A stretch of DNA of 64,000 bases from Krasilnikovia cinnamomea (GCF_004217545.1 NZ_SHKY01000001.1:5456001-5520000); one strand, 5' to 3'. Positions 36,041 through 45,500 are shown, numbered from the stretch's first letter. Notes: generated from the sequence alone by a model not told the origin. Program-made: numbers and translations.

Positions 36041-36059
36041 TTAGGCCAGCCTAACCGGT
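36041..36059. promoter_or_regulatory. possible iron-box (IdeR/DmdR-like) palindrome
   Basis: TTAGGCCAGCCTAACCGGT agrees with the IdeR/DtxR consensus as I recall it (TWAGGTWAGSCTWACCTWA) at about 14 of 19 positions, including TTAGG...CCTAA. It overlaps the stop codon of the transglutaminase-like gene and lies 22 nt before the DUF3159 start. It could be chance. Confidence 0.25.
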
Positions 36060-38735
36060 GAGTGTGAGAGTCTCGCGCGCCCGGTCGTCGGTCGGGGGTT
36101 CGGCCGCCGCCTCCGGGCGGGACTGGCGCCGGTGCCAGCGCAGCGGGCCCGGATGCAGGTTCCACCACAGGCGGCGCCACCACGACCGGTGCGCGCGCAA
36201 CGCGTCCGCGTACGCGACGGCCTGGTTTCCGGCCCGGACCGCCTGCTGGCCGTCCGCCGCGCCGGGGGCGAACAGCAGCGTGTTGACCCCCGCCACGAGT
36301 TCGTCCAGTGGGGGCAGCGGATCCGTAACGGTCGGCGTTGTCCGTGGCGATGCGGCCGTGCCTGTCTGTGTCGGCTGGGCCTGTGGGTCGCTGCCTGTCT
36401 GTGTCGCCCGGGACCGCAGGTCCGTGCCTTGTTGCGCTGCCTGGGGCTCGGGGCCTGAGTGGGCTCGGGATTGCGGGGCGGCCCGGCGCAGGCGCCCTGC
36501 CGGCGGTGCCACGGTGTCCGCGTCCGCCGCGAACCGGGCCACCTCGGCGGCCGCCAGATGCCCCGGAACCGGCCGGCCCGCCAGCCGCAGCGCGTCGGTG
36601 ACCTCGAACCAGGCGCCGGTGATCCGCTCCGCGGGGCAGCCCTGCGTCAACCGGCGCCTGCGTTGGGCGCGCCGCAGTCCCGCCAGCGTCGCGGCGGCGG
36701 CCACCAGCACCAACAGGAGCGTGCCACCGGCGCCACCAACGACCACCGGCGCCGGCACCCCCGTGTCCGGGCGCGCGGCGACCACGGTCGGCGTGGCCGA
36801 CGCCGTCGGGCTGTCGCTGGGCGTGGGGGCTTCGGAGGTGCTCGGCGGCGTCGTCGGAGGCTTGGGGGTGAAGTCCTCCTCGACCGGCCGTGGCGGCTGC
36901 TTGCTCTTGGGCAGCGGGTTGAACGGCACCCACCCGAGATCGTCGAAGAGGATCTCCGGCCAGGCGATCGCGTCGCCGCCGGTGACCGCGCCGCCCCGCG
37001 CCGGCGCGTCGAAGCCCACCACCACCCGGCTGGGCAGTCCGGTCAGCCGCGCCAGCACCGCGAACGACGCCGCGAACTGCTCCGACGTGCCCACCTGCCC
37101 GCCGCGGTCGCGCGGACCGAACAGAAAGAACGACAGATTCGGGTACGCGTGCCCGCTCGGCGCGTCCGACACCTGGCGGTAGTGCTCGGCAAGGAAGTCC
37201 TCGATCGCCACCGCGCGGTCGTACGCGGCGCCGTTGCCGTCTGCGAGCTGATCCGCCAGCCGCTGGATCTCCGGCGGCACCGCGGCGCCCACGGTCAGGT
37301 ACCGGGCCACGGCGTCGCCGGTCGGGCTGTCGGCCGTGGGCAGCAGGTTGAGGTCGGGGGTCTGCACCTGCGAGGTGACCGAGTAGCGAAGCCCCGGGGT
37401 GAGCCCTTCCGGGCGGATCAGCGTGCCCGTCGCCGGGTCGAACGCGACCCGCGCTCCCGAGACCGTGGCGGGGGTCGGGACCGCGGGCAGCAGACGTCCG
37501 GTGAGGCCCTCGACCCGGATCTCCTGGTGCACCGCACGAGTCTCGGCGCCCGGCAGCGGCGCCTGCGTGGGCAGCACCCGGCCCGCGTTGCGGTACGTGG
37601 CACCGACCCGCCACGTCACGCCGTCGTAGTCGGGCAGGACCGCGAGCCGCAATCGCGTCGGCCGGCGCTGCGCGCCCGTGTCCCGGCCGGAGGCGCCGTC
37701 CGGGTCCGGCGAGGCTTCGTCCGCCGTCGGGCCTTCGCCAGTTTCGGCGGCGGCACTGGAAGGGAGCGGCGCGGACGGGGACGGGGTCGCCGCCGGGTCC
37801 GGGCTCACCTCGAGCAGCCGCTGGTCGGGATCCAGCGCCCATCCGGAGATCCGGTTGAGGGGACTCTGGTCGAGGCTGTCGACCTGCGGCGGCTGGACGT
37901 ACCGTCGCGGGTCGGCCGGGGTGGCGGACACCTGGGCGCTGACCCAGGGTCCGACCAGCGCGACCAGCCCCACGAGCACGGCGAGGGCAGCCGCCGTACC
38001 GGCCAGCGCGCGTCCCCGCACGGCCGCGCGGGTACCGGTGTCCATCGTGGCCGATCCCGGGATGGCCCCGTCCCGGGTGGCGGCATCGGCGGTAGCCGCG
38101 GCACGGGCGGCGTCACTGGTCGCCGCGGCAGCGGCGGCGTCGGGACCTGTCGGGTCCGCCGTGGTCGCACCAGGCCGGGCGGTGACGGCCAGCGCCGCCA
38201 CGACCAGGCCCGTGAACAGGAGGGTGGGCCGCCCCACGGCCGCCTCGTTGGGGCCGACGACGTACAGGGCGCCCGCGTACAGCAGGACCGGGGGCAGGCA
38301 GCCGAGCAACACCCGCCCCGCGCGCAGCGCCAGTTCGGCGCCGGCCAGCCCGGCCAGCCAGGCCGCCACCACCGGCACGATCACGGTGTCCGGGGTCGGC
38401 TCGACCGGGATCATCGCGGTGAGCAGGCGCGGAATCCCGTTGGTCAGCGCGTCCGCGAGGACCGTGGGCAGCGGGTCGGTCATCGCGGCGTGCGCGGCGG
38501 CGAGCCGCACGGCCCAGACCGCGTACCCGGCCAGTGCCAGCACCGACAGCGGCGCCACCGTCCACGACGGCAGTCGCCGCACCGCCACGCTGACCCCCAC
38601 GGAGCCGACCGCCGCACCGGCCACCAGCTGCGCCAGCAGGGCGTCGGCGTAGATGCGGCCCAGCGCCAGCCCGGCGAGGGCGACCAGCCCCGCCAGCGCC
38701 AGCGGCGCCACCGCGGCGCGCAGCCACCTCACCAT
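36051..38735 (-). CDS. TgpA-like membrane transglutaminase homologue, catalytic residues apparently lost
   Basis: About 894 residues: five to six N-terminal membrane helices, a large extracytoplasmic region with a transglutaminase-like core, another helix (VVVGGAGGTLLLVLVAAAAT) and a cytoplasmic tail. In active relatives the core reads roughly GxCEQF ... DAHAWPEV. Here it reads VGTSEQFAASFAVLARLTGL and later GGDAIAWPEILF, so Ser replaces the Cys and Ile the His. The start (ATG 38735) overlaps the DUF58 stop. It sits in a MoxR-DUF58-transglutaminase operon. Probably a structural or binding role rather than catalysis. Confidence 0.82.
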   Translation of the reverse strand: MVRWLRAAVAPLALAGLVALAGLALGRIYADALLAQLVAGAAVGSVGVSVAVRRLPSWTVAPLSVLALAGYAVWAVRLAAAHAAMTDPLPTVLADALTNGIPRLLTAMIPVEPTPDTVIVPVVAAWLAGLAGAELALRAGRVLLGCLPPVLLYAGALYVVGPNEAAVGRPTLLFTGLVVAALAVTARPGATTADPTGPDAAAAAATSDAARAAATADAATRDGAIPGSATMDTGTRAAVRGRALAGTAAALAVLVGLVALVGPWVSAQVSATPADPRRYVQPPQVDSLDQSPLNRISGWALDPDQRLLEVSPDPAATPSPSAPLPSSAAAETGEGPTADEASPDPDGASGRDTGAQRRPTRLRLAVLPDYDGVTWRVGATYRNAGRVLPTQAPLPGAETRAVHQEIRVEGLTGRLLPAVPTPATVSGARVAFDPATGTLIRPEGLTPGLRYSVTSQVQTPDLNLLPTADSPTGDAVARYLTVGAAVPPEIQRLADQLADGNGAAYDRAVAIEDFLAEHYRQVSDAPSGHAYPNLSFFLFGPRDRGGQVGTSEQFAASFAVLARLTGLPSRVVVGFDAPARGGAVTGGDAIAWPEILFDDLGWVPFNPLPKSKQPPRPVEEDFTPKPPTTPPSTSEAPTPSDSPTASATPTVVAARPDTGVPAPVVVGGAGGTLLLVLVAAAATLAGLRRAQRRRRLTQGCPAERITGAWFEVTDALRLAGRPVPGHLAAAEVARFAADADTVAPPAGRLRRAAPQSRAHSGPEPQAAQQGTDLRSRATQTGSDPQAQPTQTGTAASPRTTPTVTDPLPPLDELVAGVNTLLFAPGAADGQQAVRAGNQAVAYADALRAHRSWWRRLWWNLHPGPLRWHRRQSRPEAAAEPPTDDRARETLTLTG

Positions 38736-40198
38736 CCGCGCACCCCGTCCCACGCGGCGGCGAACTGGGTGCCGTCCTCGGCCTCGATGACGATCAGGCC
38801 GTCGGAGGCCGAGACCGGCGCGGCGTCCCGGTCACCGAACAACCCGGCCAGCACCACCGGGTACGGCCCGCGCAGGCCGCTCACCGCCCCCAGGTCGGAC
38901 CGCCCGCCCGGACCGGTGAGGAAGACCAGGGTGTCGCCGAGGCGCTGACTGCGCAGATGCCGGATCCGCTGGACCAGGTCACCGGGCCGCAGCGTCGCCT
39001 CGGTCAGCACGTCGAGGTACGGCCCCGGCGCGGGACCCGACACCAGATGCAGGCTGACCGGCAGATCCTCGCGTACGGCGGCGGCGACGATCGAGGCGGC
39101 GGCCTCGCAGGCCACCTCGAACGACTCCGCCGTTCCGGCGCGCCCGCCCGGGTGGGCTTCGGCCCGGTCGTCCAGCACCACCACGATCGTCGGCTCGCTG
39201 GTGTCGAGCTGTTCGCGCACCATCAGCTCGCCGACCTTCGCGCTGCTGCGCCAGTGCACCCGGCGCAGCTCGTCGCCGACGACGTACTCACGCAGCGAGT
39301 CGAACGTGATGGTGCCGTGCGGGACCTTGTCGATGCGTCCGTCCAGGCTGCGCGCCATCCCGGCGGGGACCGCGCGCAGCAGGTGGATGCGCGGGTGCAC
39401 CCACACCGTCGTCGCCGCACCGTACGTGCGGGACAGTCGCATCAGCCCGAGCGGGTCACCACGGGTCACCCGCAGCGGGCCGACCGGCACCACCCCGCGG
39501 CGTACGGTCGGCACGGGATACTCCACCGTTGTGTCGCGGCCGGGGCGCAGCCGCAGCAGCGGTACCGGGACGGTGGCGCCGCCGCAGCGGTCGGTGGCGA
39601 CCAGGTTCGCGGCCCGCAGGCGGCTGGTGTTGCGTACGGTCAGCGTCATCCGGGCCGGCTCGCCCCGCGCCACCCGGTCGGGCTCGGCGACCCGGTCGAC
39701 GCCCAGCCTTGGCCGCCACGCGGCGAACCCGACGGCGCACAGCACCGCGATCGCCGCGGCCGCCCCGAGCAGCGCGAGGTCCGGGTAGCCGAAGCGGAAC
39801 CCGGCCGCGAGCAGCGCGATCGCCGCGACCGCGACACCGGCCCCGCGTCCCGTGACACCCCGCACCCGCCAGCTCCCTCTCGAGCTGCCCTTCCCGCGCG
39901 GTCTCTCGCTCGCGCTGCGTTCTCCGCGCGGTGTGTCTGTCGCGCTGCGTTCTCCGCGCGGTGTGTCTGTCGCGCTGCGTTCTCCGCGCGGTGTGTCTGT
40001 CGCGCTGCGTTCTCCCCGCGGTGTGTCTGTCGCGCCGCGCCTCCCGCGCGGTCTCGCTGTCGAGCTGCGTTCTTCGGGTGGGGTCGGCTCGCTGTGCGGT
40101 CGCGTGCGGCCGTGTTGAGGGGCCGTGCCTTGCGGATCGGTTGCCCCGCGCAAGGCGGCCGCGCCCTGCGGCGCGACCGGTTCCGGCGGCGGGTTCAC
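38729..40198 (-). CDS. DUF58 protein with repetitive N-terminal region
   Basis: 489 residues. GTG 40198 overlaps the MoxR stop (GTGA). The first 130 residues are low-complexity and include repeated ten-residue blocks GERSATDTPR. Two membrane helices follow (GAGVAVAAIALLAAGFRFGY; LALLGAAAAIAVLCAVGFAA), then the DUF58 domain with the hallmark VGDELRRVHWRSSAKVGELM and a VWA-like C-terminal part. DUF58 proteins typically work with MoxR ATPases in envelope or protein-maturation complexes whose exact role is unclear. Confidence 0.85.
   Translation of the reverse strand: MNPPPEPVAPQGAAALRGATDPQGTAPQHGRTRPHSEPTPPEERSSTARPRGRRGATDTPRGERSATDTPRGERSATDTPRGERSATDTPRGERSASERPRGKGSSRGSWRVRGVTGRGAGVAVAAIALLAAGFRFGYPDLALLGAAAAIAVLCAVGFAAWRPRLGVDRVAEPDRVARGEPARMTLTVRNTSRLRAANLVATDRCGGATVPVPLLRLRPGRDTTVEYPVPTVRRGVVPVGPLRVTRGDPLGLMRLSRTYGAATTVWVHPRIHLLRAVPAGMARSLDGRIDKVPHGTITFDSLREYVVGDELRRVHWRSSAKVGELMVREQLDTSEPTIVVVLDDRAEAHPGGRAGTAESFEVACEAAASIVAAAVREDLPVSLHLVSGPAPGPYLDVLTEATLRPGDLVQRIRHLRSQRLGDTLVFLTGPGGRSDLGAVSGLRGPYPVVLAGLFGDRDAAPVSASDGLIVIEAEDGTQFAAAWDGVRGW
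39871..40080. repeat. 30-bp tandem repeat in DUF58 gene
   Basis: Seven 30-bp units; the three from 39931 to 40020 differ by one base and flanking units are more diverged. Read on the minus strand each encodes GERSATDTPR or a variant. Unit length is a multiple of three, so copy-number change keeps the frame. Confidence 0.9.
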
Positions 40199-41181
40199 GC
40201 CCCGACGCGCTGGTTGTCGGGCAGCGGCACCGGCACGGAGCGCACCGCGTCCTCGAGGACCTCGGCCGCCGTCACCCCGCGCAGCTGCGCGTCGGCCGAC
40301 AGCAGAACCCGGTGCGCGAACACGGGCCCGAGCAGCGCTTTGAAGTCCTCCGGCAGCACATAACCCCGGCCGTTGATCAACGCGTACGCGGACGCGGCCC
40401 GGGTCAGCGCGATGACCCCGCGGGGGCTGACCCCGACGCGTACCTGTGGATGGTTGCGGGTGGCGGCGGCGAGCTTGACCGCGTAGCTGTACAGCGGGTC
40501 GGCGATGTGCACCCGCAGGGCCATGCGGGCCATCTCCCCGACGGTCGCCGTATCGGTGACCGGCTCGATGGCCTCGGGGGAGCGCGCCGCGGCCCCCCGC
40601 AGCACCTCCACCTCGACGTCCTCGTCGGGATAGCCGACGGACAACTTCACCAGGAACCGGTCGAGCTGCGCCTCGGGCAGCCGGTACGTGCCGTCCATCT
40701 CGACCGGGTTCTGGGTGGCCACCACCAGGAACGGCTGCGGCACCGGGTGCGGCACGCCGTCGACCGTGACCCGGCGCTCCTCCATGACCTCCAGCAGCGC
40801 GGACTGGGTCTTGGGCGACGCGCGGTTGATCTCGTCGGCGATGACGATGTTCGCGAACACCGGCCCGGGGTGGAACTCGAAGCCACGACTGGCCTGGTTG
40901 AAGATGGTCACGCCGGAGACGTCGGAGGGCAGCAGGTCCGGGGTGAACTGGATGCGCCGCCACTGCCCCCGCACGGCCGCGGCCAGCGCCCGGGCCAGGG
41001 TGGTCTTGCCGACCCCGGGCACGTCCTCGAGCAGCACGTGACCCTGGGCGAAGAAGGCGGTCAGGGCCAGCCGGACCACCTCGGGCTTGCCGAGGACCAC
41101 CCCGCCGATCCGGTCGGCCAGCTGACCGGCGACGGCGGCGAAGCCCTGAACGTGCGCGGGGGGAAGGGTTTCGTTGTGCAC
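40195..41181 (-). CDS. MoxR-family AAA+ ATPase
   Basis: A 328-residue ATPase. Walker A is EDVPGVGKTTLARALA, Walker B is IVIADEINRASPKTQSALLE, sensor region VVATQNPVEMDGTYRLPEAQ and arginine-finger region LDRFLVKL. MoxR proteins act as chaperone-like ATPases with DUF58/VWA partners. It is translationally coupled to the DUF58 gene by a GTGA overlap and follows the FN3 protein gene by 24 nt, so all belong to one operon. Confidence 0.95.
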   Translation of the reverse strand: MHNETLPPAHVQGFAAVAGQLADRIGGVVLGKPEVVRLALTAFFAQGHVLLEDVPGVGKTTLARALAAAVRGQWRRIQFTPDLLPSDVSGVTIFNQASRGFEFHPGPVFANIVIADEINRASPKTQSALLEVMEERRVTVDGVPHPVPQPFLVVATQNPVEMDGTYRLPEAQLDRFLVKLSVGYPDEDVEVEVLRGAAARSPEAIEPVTDTATVGEMARMALRVHIADPLYSYAVKLAAATRNHPQVRVGVSPRGVIALTRAASAYALINGRGYVLPEDFKALLGPVFAHRVLLSADAQLRGVTAAEVLEDAVRSVPVPLPDNQRVGA

Positions 41182-41205
41182 TGCGTGAACCTCGGGGATG
41201 CGACG

Positions 41206-43860
41206 TCAACAGGTGGGAAGCTTGCCCAGGTCGTCCCCACCGTCCAGGTTGAGCCACGCCCACGGGATGTAGTTCTTGCCTTCGTAGTTCACCTGGATCC
41301 ACCAGGTGCTGCGCTTGTCGCGGTTGTAGATGTACGCGTACACCTCTTCACCGGACTTCTTGCAGTACGCCTCCAGCCGGGTGCCCGGCTTCGCCCACCC
41401 GACCTGCTTGGCGTTGTCCTGCCGGGTGACGCTGAAGATCTCGTTGCCGTTGCGGCCGTCGACGTCCTTGTCGCAGTAGTGGGCGGTGTCGCCGTTCTCG
41501 CCGTTGTTGCAGGTGGCGGTGCCCAACAGAGCGTCTGTCTGCTGGACGCGGGTCTTGCTGACAGTGCCGGCGGCGTTCTTCGCCGAGACCGTGAACGTGT
41601 ATCTGGTGCTCGGCTTGAGGTTGCCCACCTTGAGGCTCGAACAGCTGCCGGAGGCCTTACCGCCGCCATTGTCCGAGGTCATCGCGCAGGTGGCCGTGCC
41701 GCCGCCCGCGTTGACGTTGAACGACACCGTGGCCGTGTCGAACGTCGCCGACGAGCCCGTGATCGTGACGACGGGCTGGGCCACAGTGCGGGCCGTGGCC
41801 GTGCCCGGCTCGCTGTCACCGGCCTCGTTGACCGCTCGGACCTCGACCGCGACGTTCTCGCCCGCGCCGAAACCGTTCAGCGTCACGGCCGTGCCGTCCG
41901 TGACCTCCGTCGACCGGCCGCCCGCGCTGACCGTGTACTTGCTGATCGGGCGGCCGTTGTCGGCGGGCGCCGACCAGGTGACCCGGATCGTGCCGGCCTG
42001 GTTACCGACCGTCGCCGCGTCGACGTTCTCCGGGCGGCCCGGCTTCGCGAACGGGACCACGCTGTTGCTGATCGGCGACGCCTTCGATCCGGCGCCGCGC
42101 TCGTTGACCGCGACGACCGTGAACGCGTACTGCTTGCCGTACTCCAACTGGCCGTCGTTGATGGTCAGCGAGGTGCCGTCCGTGACGTCGCCGGCCGGCG
42201 CGTTGGTGCCCTCGGCGATCGCGGTGACCGTGTAGCGGGTGATGCCGAGACCCTGACCGTTGGCGGCGGGCCAGCTCACCACGACGGTGCCGTCCGGCTT
42301 TGCCTCGGCGTTCACGGATTCGGGCGCGTCCGGAACCTCGGCCGTCGGGCGCACCGCGTTGCTCTCCCGCGCTGGGCCGTCGCCCTTGCGGTTCACCGCA
42401 TGCACCGCGAACGTGTACGTCTCGCCGTTGGTCAGCCCGGTCACGTTCAGCGAGCGCTGGTCGGCGCCGACCTGGAAGGTCCTGCCGGCACCCGTCACCA
42501 CGTACTTGGTGATCGCCGCGCCGTTCGGGGCGGCGGCCTGCCAGGTCACCCGGGCCTCGGCGTTGCCCGCGGCGGCGCGCACGTTGCGCGGTGCGCCCGG
42601 CTTGTCGGCCTGCGGCTTGCGCGGCTTCGGCGGCGGGGGAGGGGGAGTCGGAGGTGTAGGCGGGGCGGGCGGAGGGTCGCCGCCGAGCACGTCGTCGGCG
42701 TACTTGTCGACCGTCCGGACCGTGTGCGCGTTGTCCACGACCCGGGCGGTCGAGGCGCCCGGGGCGTTGATGAACAGGTAGTTCTCCCGGACTTCGAGCT
42801 CCAGCGGACCGCCGGGCCGCTTGATCGCGATGCCCTCCTGCGGCTGGCCCGCGGCATCGAACACGTGCACCGAGCCGGTGTCACCGTCGGCGACGTAGAA
42901 GTAGCCCTCCCACGCCACGGCCGGCTGCAACTGCTCGCCCTGGCCGGGGACCGCGAAGTCGCGGGTCGCCCCCGAGTCGTTGACGGTGAACACGTGGCGC
43001 GCGTCCGCCACGGTCACCGGCACCACGAGGCCGTCGGTGTGCGGTGCGAGCGAGCCGGGCCCCGACAGCTTGAGCTGGGTGGTACGCCGCTGACTGTCGC
43101 GGACGGTGGTCAGCGCGTTGGTCGTCCGGTTGAGCACCGCGACCCCGGTATCCAGAGTCGAGATCGCCAGGTCGTGGCTGGGCGGCGCGACCGCGGTCGT
43201 GGAGATCTGCCGTGGCCCGGCTGGCCCGCCCGCGGCCTGCCCGCCGGAGGGCGCGTCGGACGGCACCGGCGCGGGCGTGATGGCCGAGACCGTGCCCTCG
43301 CTCGGGACCGCGATCCACAGTCGGCCCTTGCCGTCGAACGTGCCGCCGGTGATGCCGGGGGCGTAGTGCAGGGTCTCGCCGATCGGGTTCATCGTGCGCG
43401 GGTCGCGCTGGCTGACCTCGCCGCGCACCGCGTCGATGATGAAGACGGCGTCCTTGTCCATGGCGACGCTGACGCCGAGGCCCGAGCCGCTCGGAGTGTT
43501 CGCGAACTCCTGCAGCGTGGTGAGGTCCATCGAGCTGATCTTGCCGGTGTTCACGTCGCGCAGGATGACGAACCGGTCGTTCTGACTGACCTGCATCTGG
43601 TGGCCGCGCGCGCCGGGCACGTCGACGCGGGTGTCCACCCGGGCGGTCACGCCGTTGATCCGGGCCATCTCGCCCTTGGTGCGGCTCCACACCCAGGACG
43701 CCGCGTCGAAGCTGGCGACGGCCTGATCGGCGGCCCCCAACCCCAGTACGGTCAGGCCGAGACCAGCGACGAGGCTGAGCACCGTACCCAGGGTGACCAG
43801 TCCGCCGCGGCTACGCAGGCGGCGCCGGCCCTCGGCGATGATGGTGTCAGCACTGGTCAC
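41206..43860 (-). CDS. membrane-anchored fibronectin type III protein
   Basis: 884 residues. A cytoplasmic basic N-terminus and one membrane helix (GTVLSLVAGLGLTVLGLGAA) lead to a beta-propeller-like region of about 370 residues. After a Pro-rich hinge come three FN3 domains (for example APRNVRAAAGNAEARVTWQA; DAPESVNAEAKPDGTVVVSW) and a fourth Ig-like domain with a Cys pair. The C-terminal 90 residues form an SH3-like module with several Cys (LEAYCKKSGEEVYAYIYNRD). It is the first gene of the MoxR-DUF58 operon and may be its extracellular component. Confidence 0.85.
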   Translation of the reverse strand: MTSADTIIAEGRRRLRSRGGLVTLGTVLSLVAGLGLTVLGLGAADQAVASFDAASWVWSRTKGEMARINGVTARVDTRVDVPGARGHQMQVSQNDRFVILRDVNTGKISSMDLTTLQEFANTPSGSGLGVSVAMDKDAVFIIDAVRGEVSQRDPRTMNPIGETLHYAPGITGGTFDGKGRLWIAVPSEGTVSAITPAPVPSDAPSGGQAAGGPAGPRQISTTAVAPPSHDLAISTLDTGVAVLNRTTNALTTVRDSQRRTTQLKLSGPGSLAPHTDGLVVPVTVADARHVFTVNDSGATRDFAVPGQGEQLQPAVAWEGYFYVADGDTGSVHVFDAAGQPQEGIAIKRPGGPLELEVRENYLFINAPGASTARVVDNAHTVRTVDKYADDVLGGDPPPAPPTPPTPPPPPPKPRKPQADKPGAPRNVRAAAGNAEARVTWQAAAPNGAAITKYVVTGAGRTFQVGADQRSLNVTGLTNGETYTFAVHAVNRKGDGPARESNAVRPTAEVPDAPESVNAEAKPDGTVVVSWPAANGQGLGITRYTVTAIAEGTNAPAGDVTDGTSLTINDGQLEYGKQYAFTVVAVNERGAGSKASPISNSVVPFAKPGRPENVDAATVGNQAGTIRVTWSAPADNGRPISKYTVSAGGRSTEVTDGTAVTLNGFGAGENVAVEVRAVNEAGDSEPGTATARTVAQPVVTITGSSATFDTATVSFNVNAGGGTATCAMTSDNGGGKASGSCSSLKVGNLKPSTRYTFTVSAKNAAGTVSKTRVQQTDALLGTATCNNGENGDTAHYCDKDVDGRNGNEIFSVTRQDNAKQVGWAKPGTRLEAYCKKSGEEVYAYIYNRDKRSTWWIQVNYEGKNYIPWAWLNLDGGDDLGKLPTC

Positions 43861-43991
43861 GGACCCGCGCCCCCTCCCGTTTGGCTGCTCAGCTGCCCCG
43901 CAGGACGCTGGCCATCATAGGGGTTCACGGGCCCCCGTGGGTGCCCAGGTAGACAACGTTGTGGATACGTGTGATCGCGTAGTGTGATCAT

Positions 43992-45212
43992 CTACTGTGT
44001 CGCGGACGGCTGCGCGCCGCCGCCGGACCGGCTGGTGCAGGTCGGCGGAGAGCTGGCGAACTTCGTCGTGCTGTATACCGCGACCACCGCGACGCAGTAG
44101 TCCAGCTCCGGGTTCAGCCCTTTCAGATCGAACGACGTCTCGCCCGGCCCGGGGTGTCCCATCGGCTTGAGCACCTCGCCCGGATGCCCGACGGATACCA
44201 CGAACGAGGTCATCCCACTGGCCGGATCGGTCCAGGACACCTCGATCGAGGTGCCTGAATCGCGCAGCCGCACATCCGTGGGCGGTGCGCCCTCGAGACT
44301 CGGCTGGTCCGGCTGGCGTGGGCGGTCGTTGCCGCGGGCCAAGACCACCACCAGCGCGACCACGGCGATGACCGCGGCCAGCACGGCCGCGATCGCGGCG
44401 AACAGTGCGGGCCCTCGGCGACCGTACGTGGAACCGCCCGTCGCCGGGACGGCCGCGCCGGTCGGCACCGGGCCGGGGGGCGGTGGTGTGAGGGGTGGGG
44501 CGGACGACGGCGCCGGCCCGGGGCCCGGTCGCGCGGGGGTTGGGGCGGGCGTCGGTGCGGGCCCGAAGGCGGGTCGCGCCGCAGGTGGGGCATCCGGGTA
44601 CGCGACGGGACGGTGCTGGCCCGCGGGCGGGAGCCCCGTGTCGGTCGGGGCGCTCGGCGCCGGGCGGGAGCCGACGGTCGGGACGATCACCGTGGGCTCG
44701 CTGAGCGCGTCCCCACCGGCGGTGTCGCGAGGCGCGGCGGGCATTCCGTCGGCCCCGGCCGGCTGCGCGGTTGGCGACTCCTCGCCCAGGAAGGCCCGAG
44801 CCTGCGCGACGGTCCAGTGCTCCGCGCCGAGCACCGCCGGTCCATGCTCGGCCACCCGGGAGAACGCCCGCCGCGCTTCGTGCCGGTTGCCCAGTTCCGC
44901 CGCGACCACGCCCAGGTCGAAGGAGATCGCCAGCATGAGTGGATCGGCGTCGCCGAGGCGCCACTGCCCGGCCGCGTACGCCTCCTCCAGCACCCGTCGA
45001 GCCGCCGCCGGGTCGTCCGCCTGTTGGTGTACGCCAGCCAGTTGGTGCGCGGTGGCGAGGACGTCCGGGTCGTCCTCGCCGAGACCCGCCCGCCCCATCT
45101 CGGCGGCGCGCTCCAGCACGGCCCGGGCACCGGCGAGATCGCCGGAGCCGGCGAGGGCCTGGGCGTGCTGCCGCGCGGCGGTCAGGGCGGAGGGCTGGGA
45201 CACGCTCGTCAT
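43992..45212 (-). CDS. TPR protein with membrane helix and extracytoplasmic FN3 domain
   Basis: 406 residues. The N-terminal 140 form tetratricopeptide-type helix pairs (ARAVLERAAEMGRAGLGEDD; ATAHQLAGVHQQADDPAAAR). A Pro/Ala-rich linker, one membrane helix (PALFAAIAAVLAAVIAVVAL) and a C-terminal FN3 domain (PPTDVRLRDSGTSIEVSWTD) follow. With TPRs inside and FN3 outside, it could bridge a cytoplasmic partner to the envelope. It lies 131 nt upstream of the FN3-MoxR operon on the same strand and may be functionally linked. Confidence 0.82.
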   Translation of the reverse strand: MTSVSQPSALTAARQHAQALAGSGDLAGARAVLERAAEMGRAGLGEDDPDVLATAHQLAGVHQQADDPAAARRVLEEAYAAGQWRLGDADPLMLAISFDLGVVAAELGNRHEARRAFSRVAEHGPAVLGAEHWTVAQARAFLGEESPTAQPAGADGMPAAPRDTAGGDALSEPTVIVPTVGSRPAPSAPTDTGLPPAGQHRPVAYPDAPPAARPAFGPAPTPAPTPARPGPGPAPSSAPPLTPPPPGPVPTGAAVPATGGSTYGRRGPALFAAIAAVLAAVIAVVALVVVLARGNDRPRQPDQPSLEGAPPTDVRLRDSGTSIEVSWTDPASGMTSFVVSVGHPGEVLKPMGHPGPGETSFDLKGLNPELDYCVAVVAVYSTTKFASSPPTCTSRSGGGAQPSATQ

Positions 45213-45416
45213 GCTGCCCGGTGTGGTGTCCCCGCGCCAGGCCAGTCGGCTGTGATCTGGGCGAAATGACCGAAAGATCCGCTAGACGGGCGGGTCGGTG
45301 GGCCTCGGTGCATGGTGCGCTTGGGGGCGTGTAGAGTGCTTTGCTGTGCGGCCCGCCGGGCTGCCGATCTACGGTGTTAAACCGCAGGTCGGGAACGGCT
45401 AGGCTCGCAACAGCAG

Positions 45417-45500
45417 GTCCGGGTGGCGGAATGGCAGACGCGCTAGCTTGAGGTGCTAGTGCCCTTAACGGGCGTGGGGGTTCAAGTCCCCCCTCGGACA
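45417..45500 (+). tRNA. tRNA-Leu (anticodon GAG)
   Basis: An 84-nt class II tRNA. The acceptor stem GTCCGGG pairs with CTCGGAC (one G-T pair). The anticodon arm is CTAGC-TTGAGGT-GCTAG with anticodon GAG. It has a long variable arm typical of tRNA-Leu and a T arm GGGGGTTCAAGTCCCCC. The 3' CCA is not encoded. It flanks the recombinase gene of an integrated element. Confidence 0.95.
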
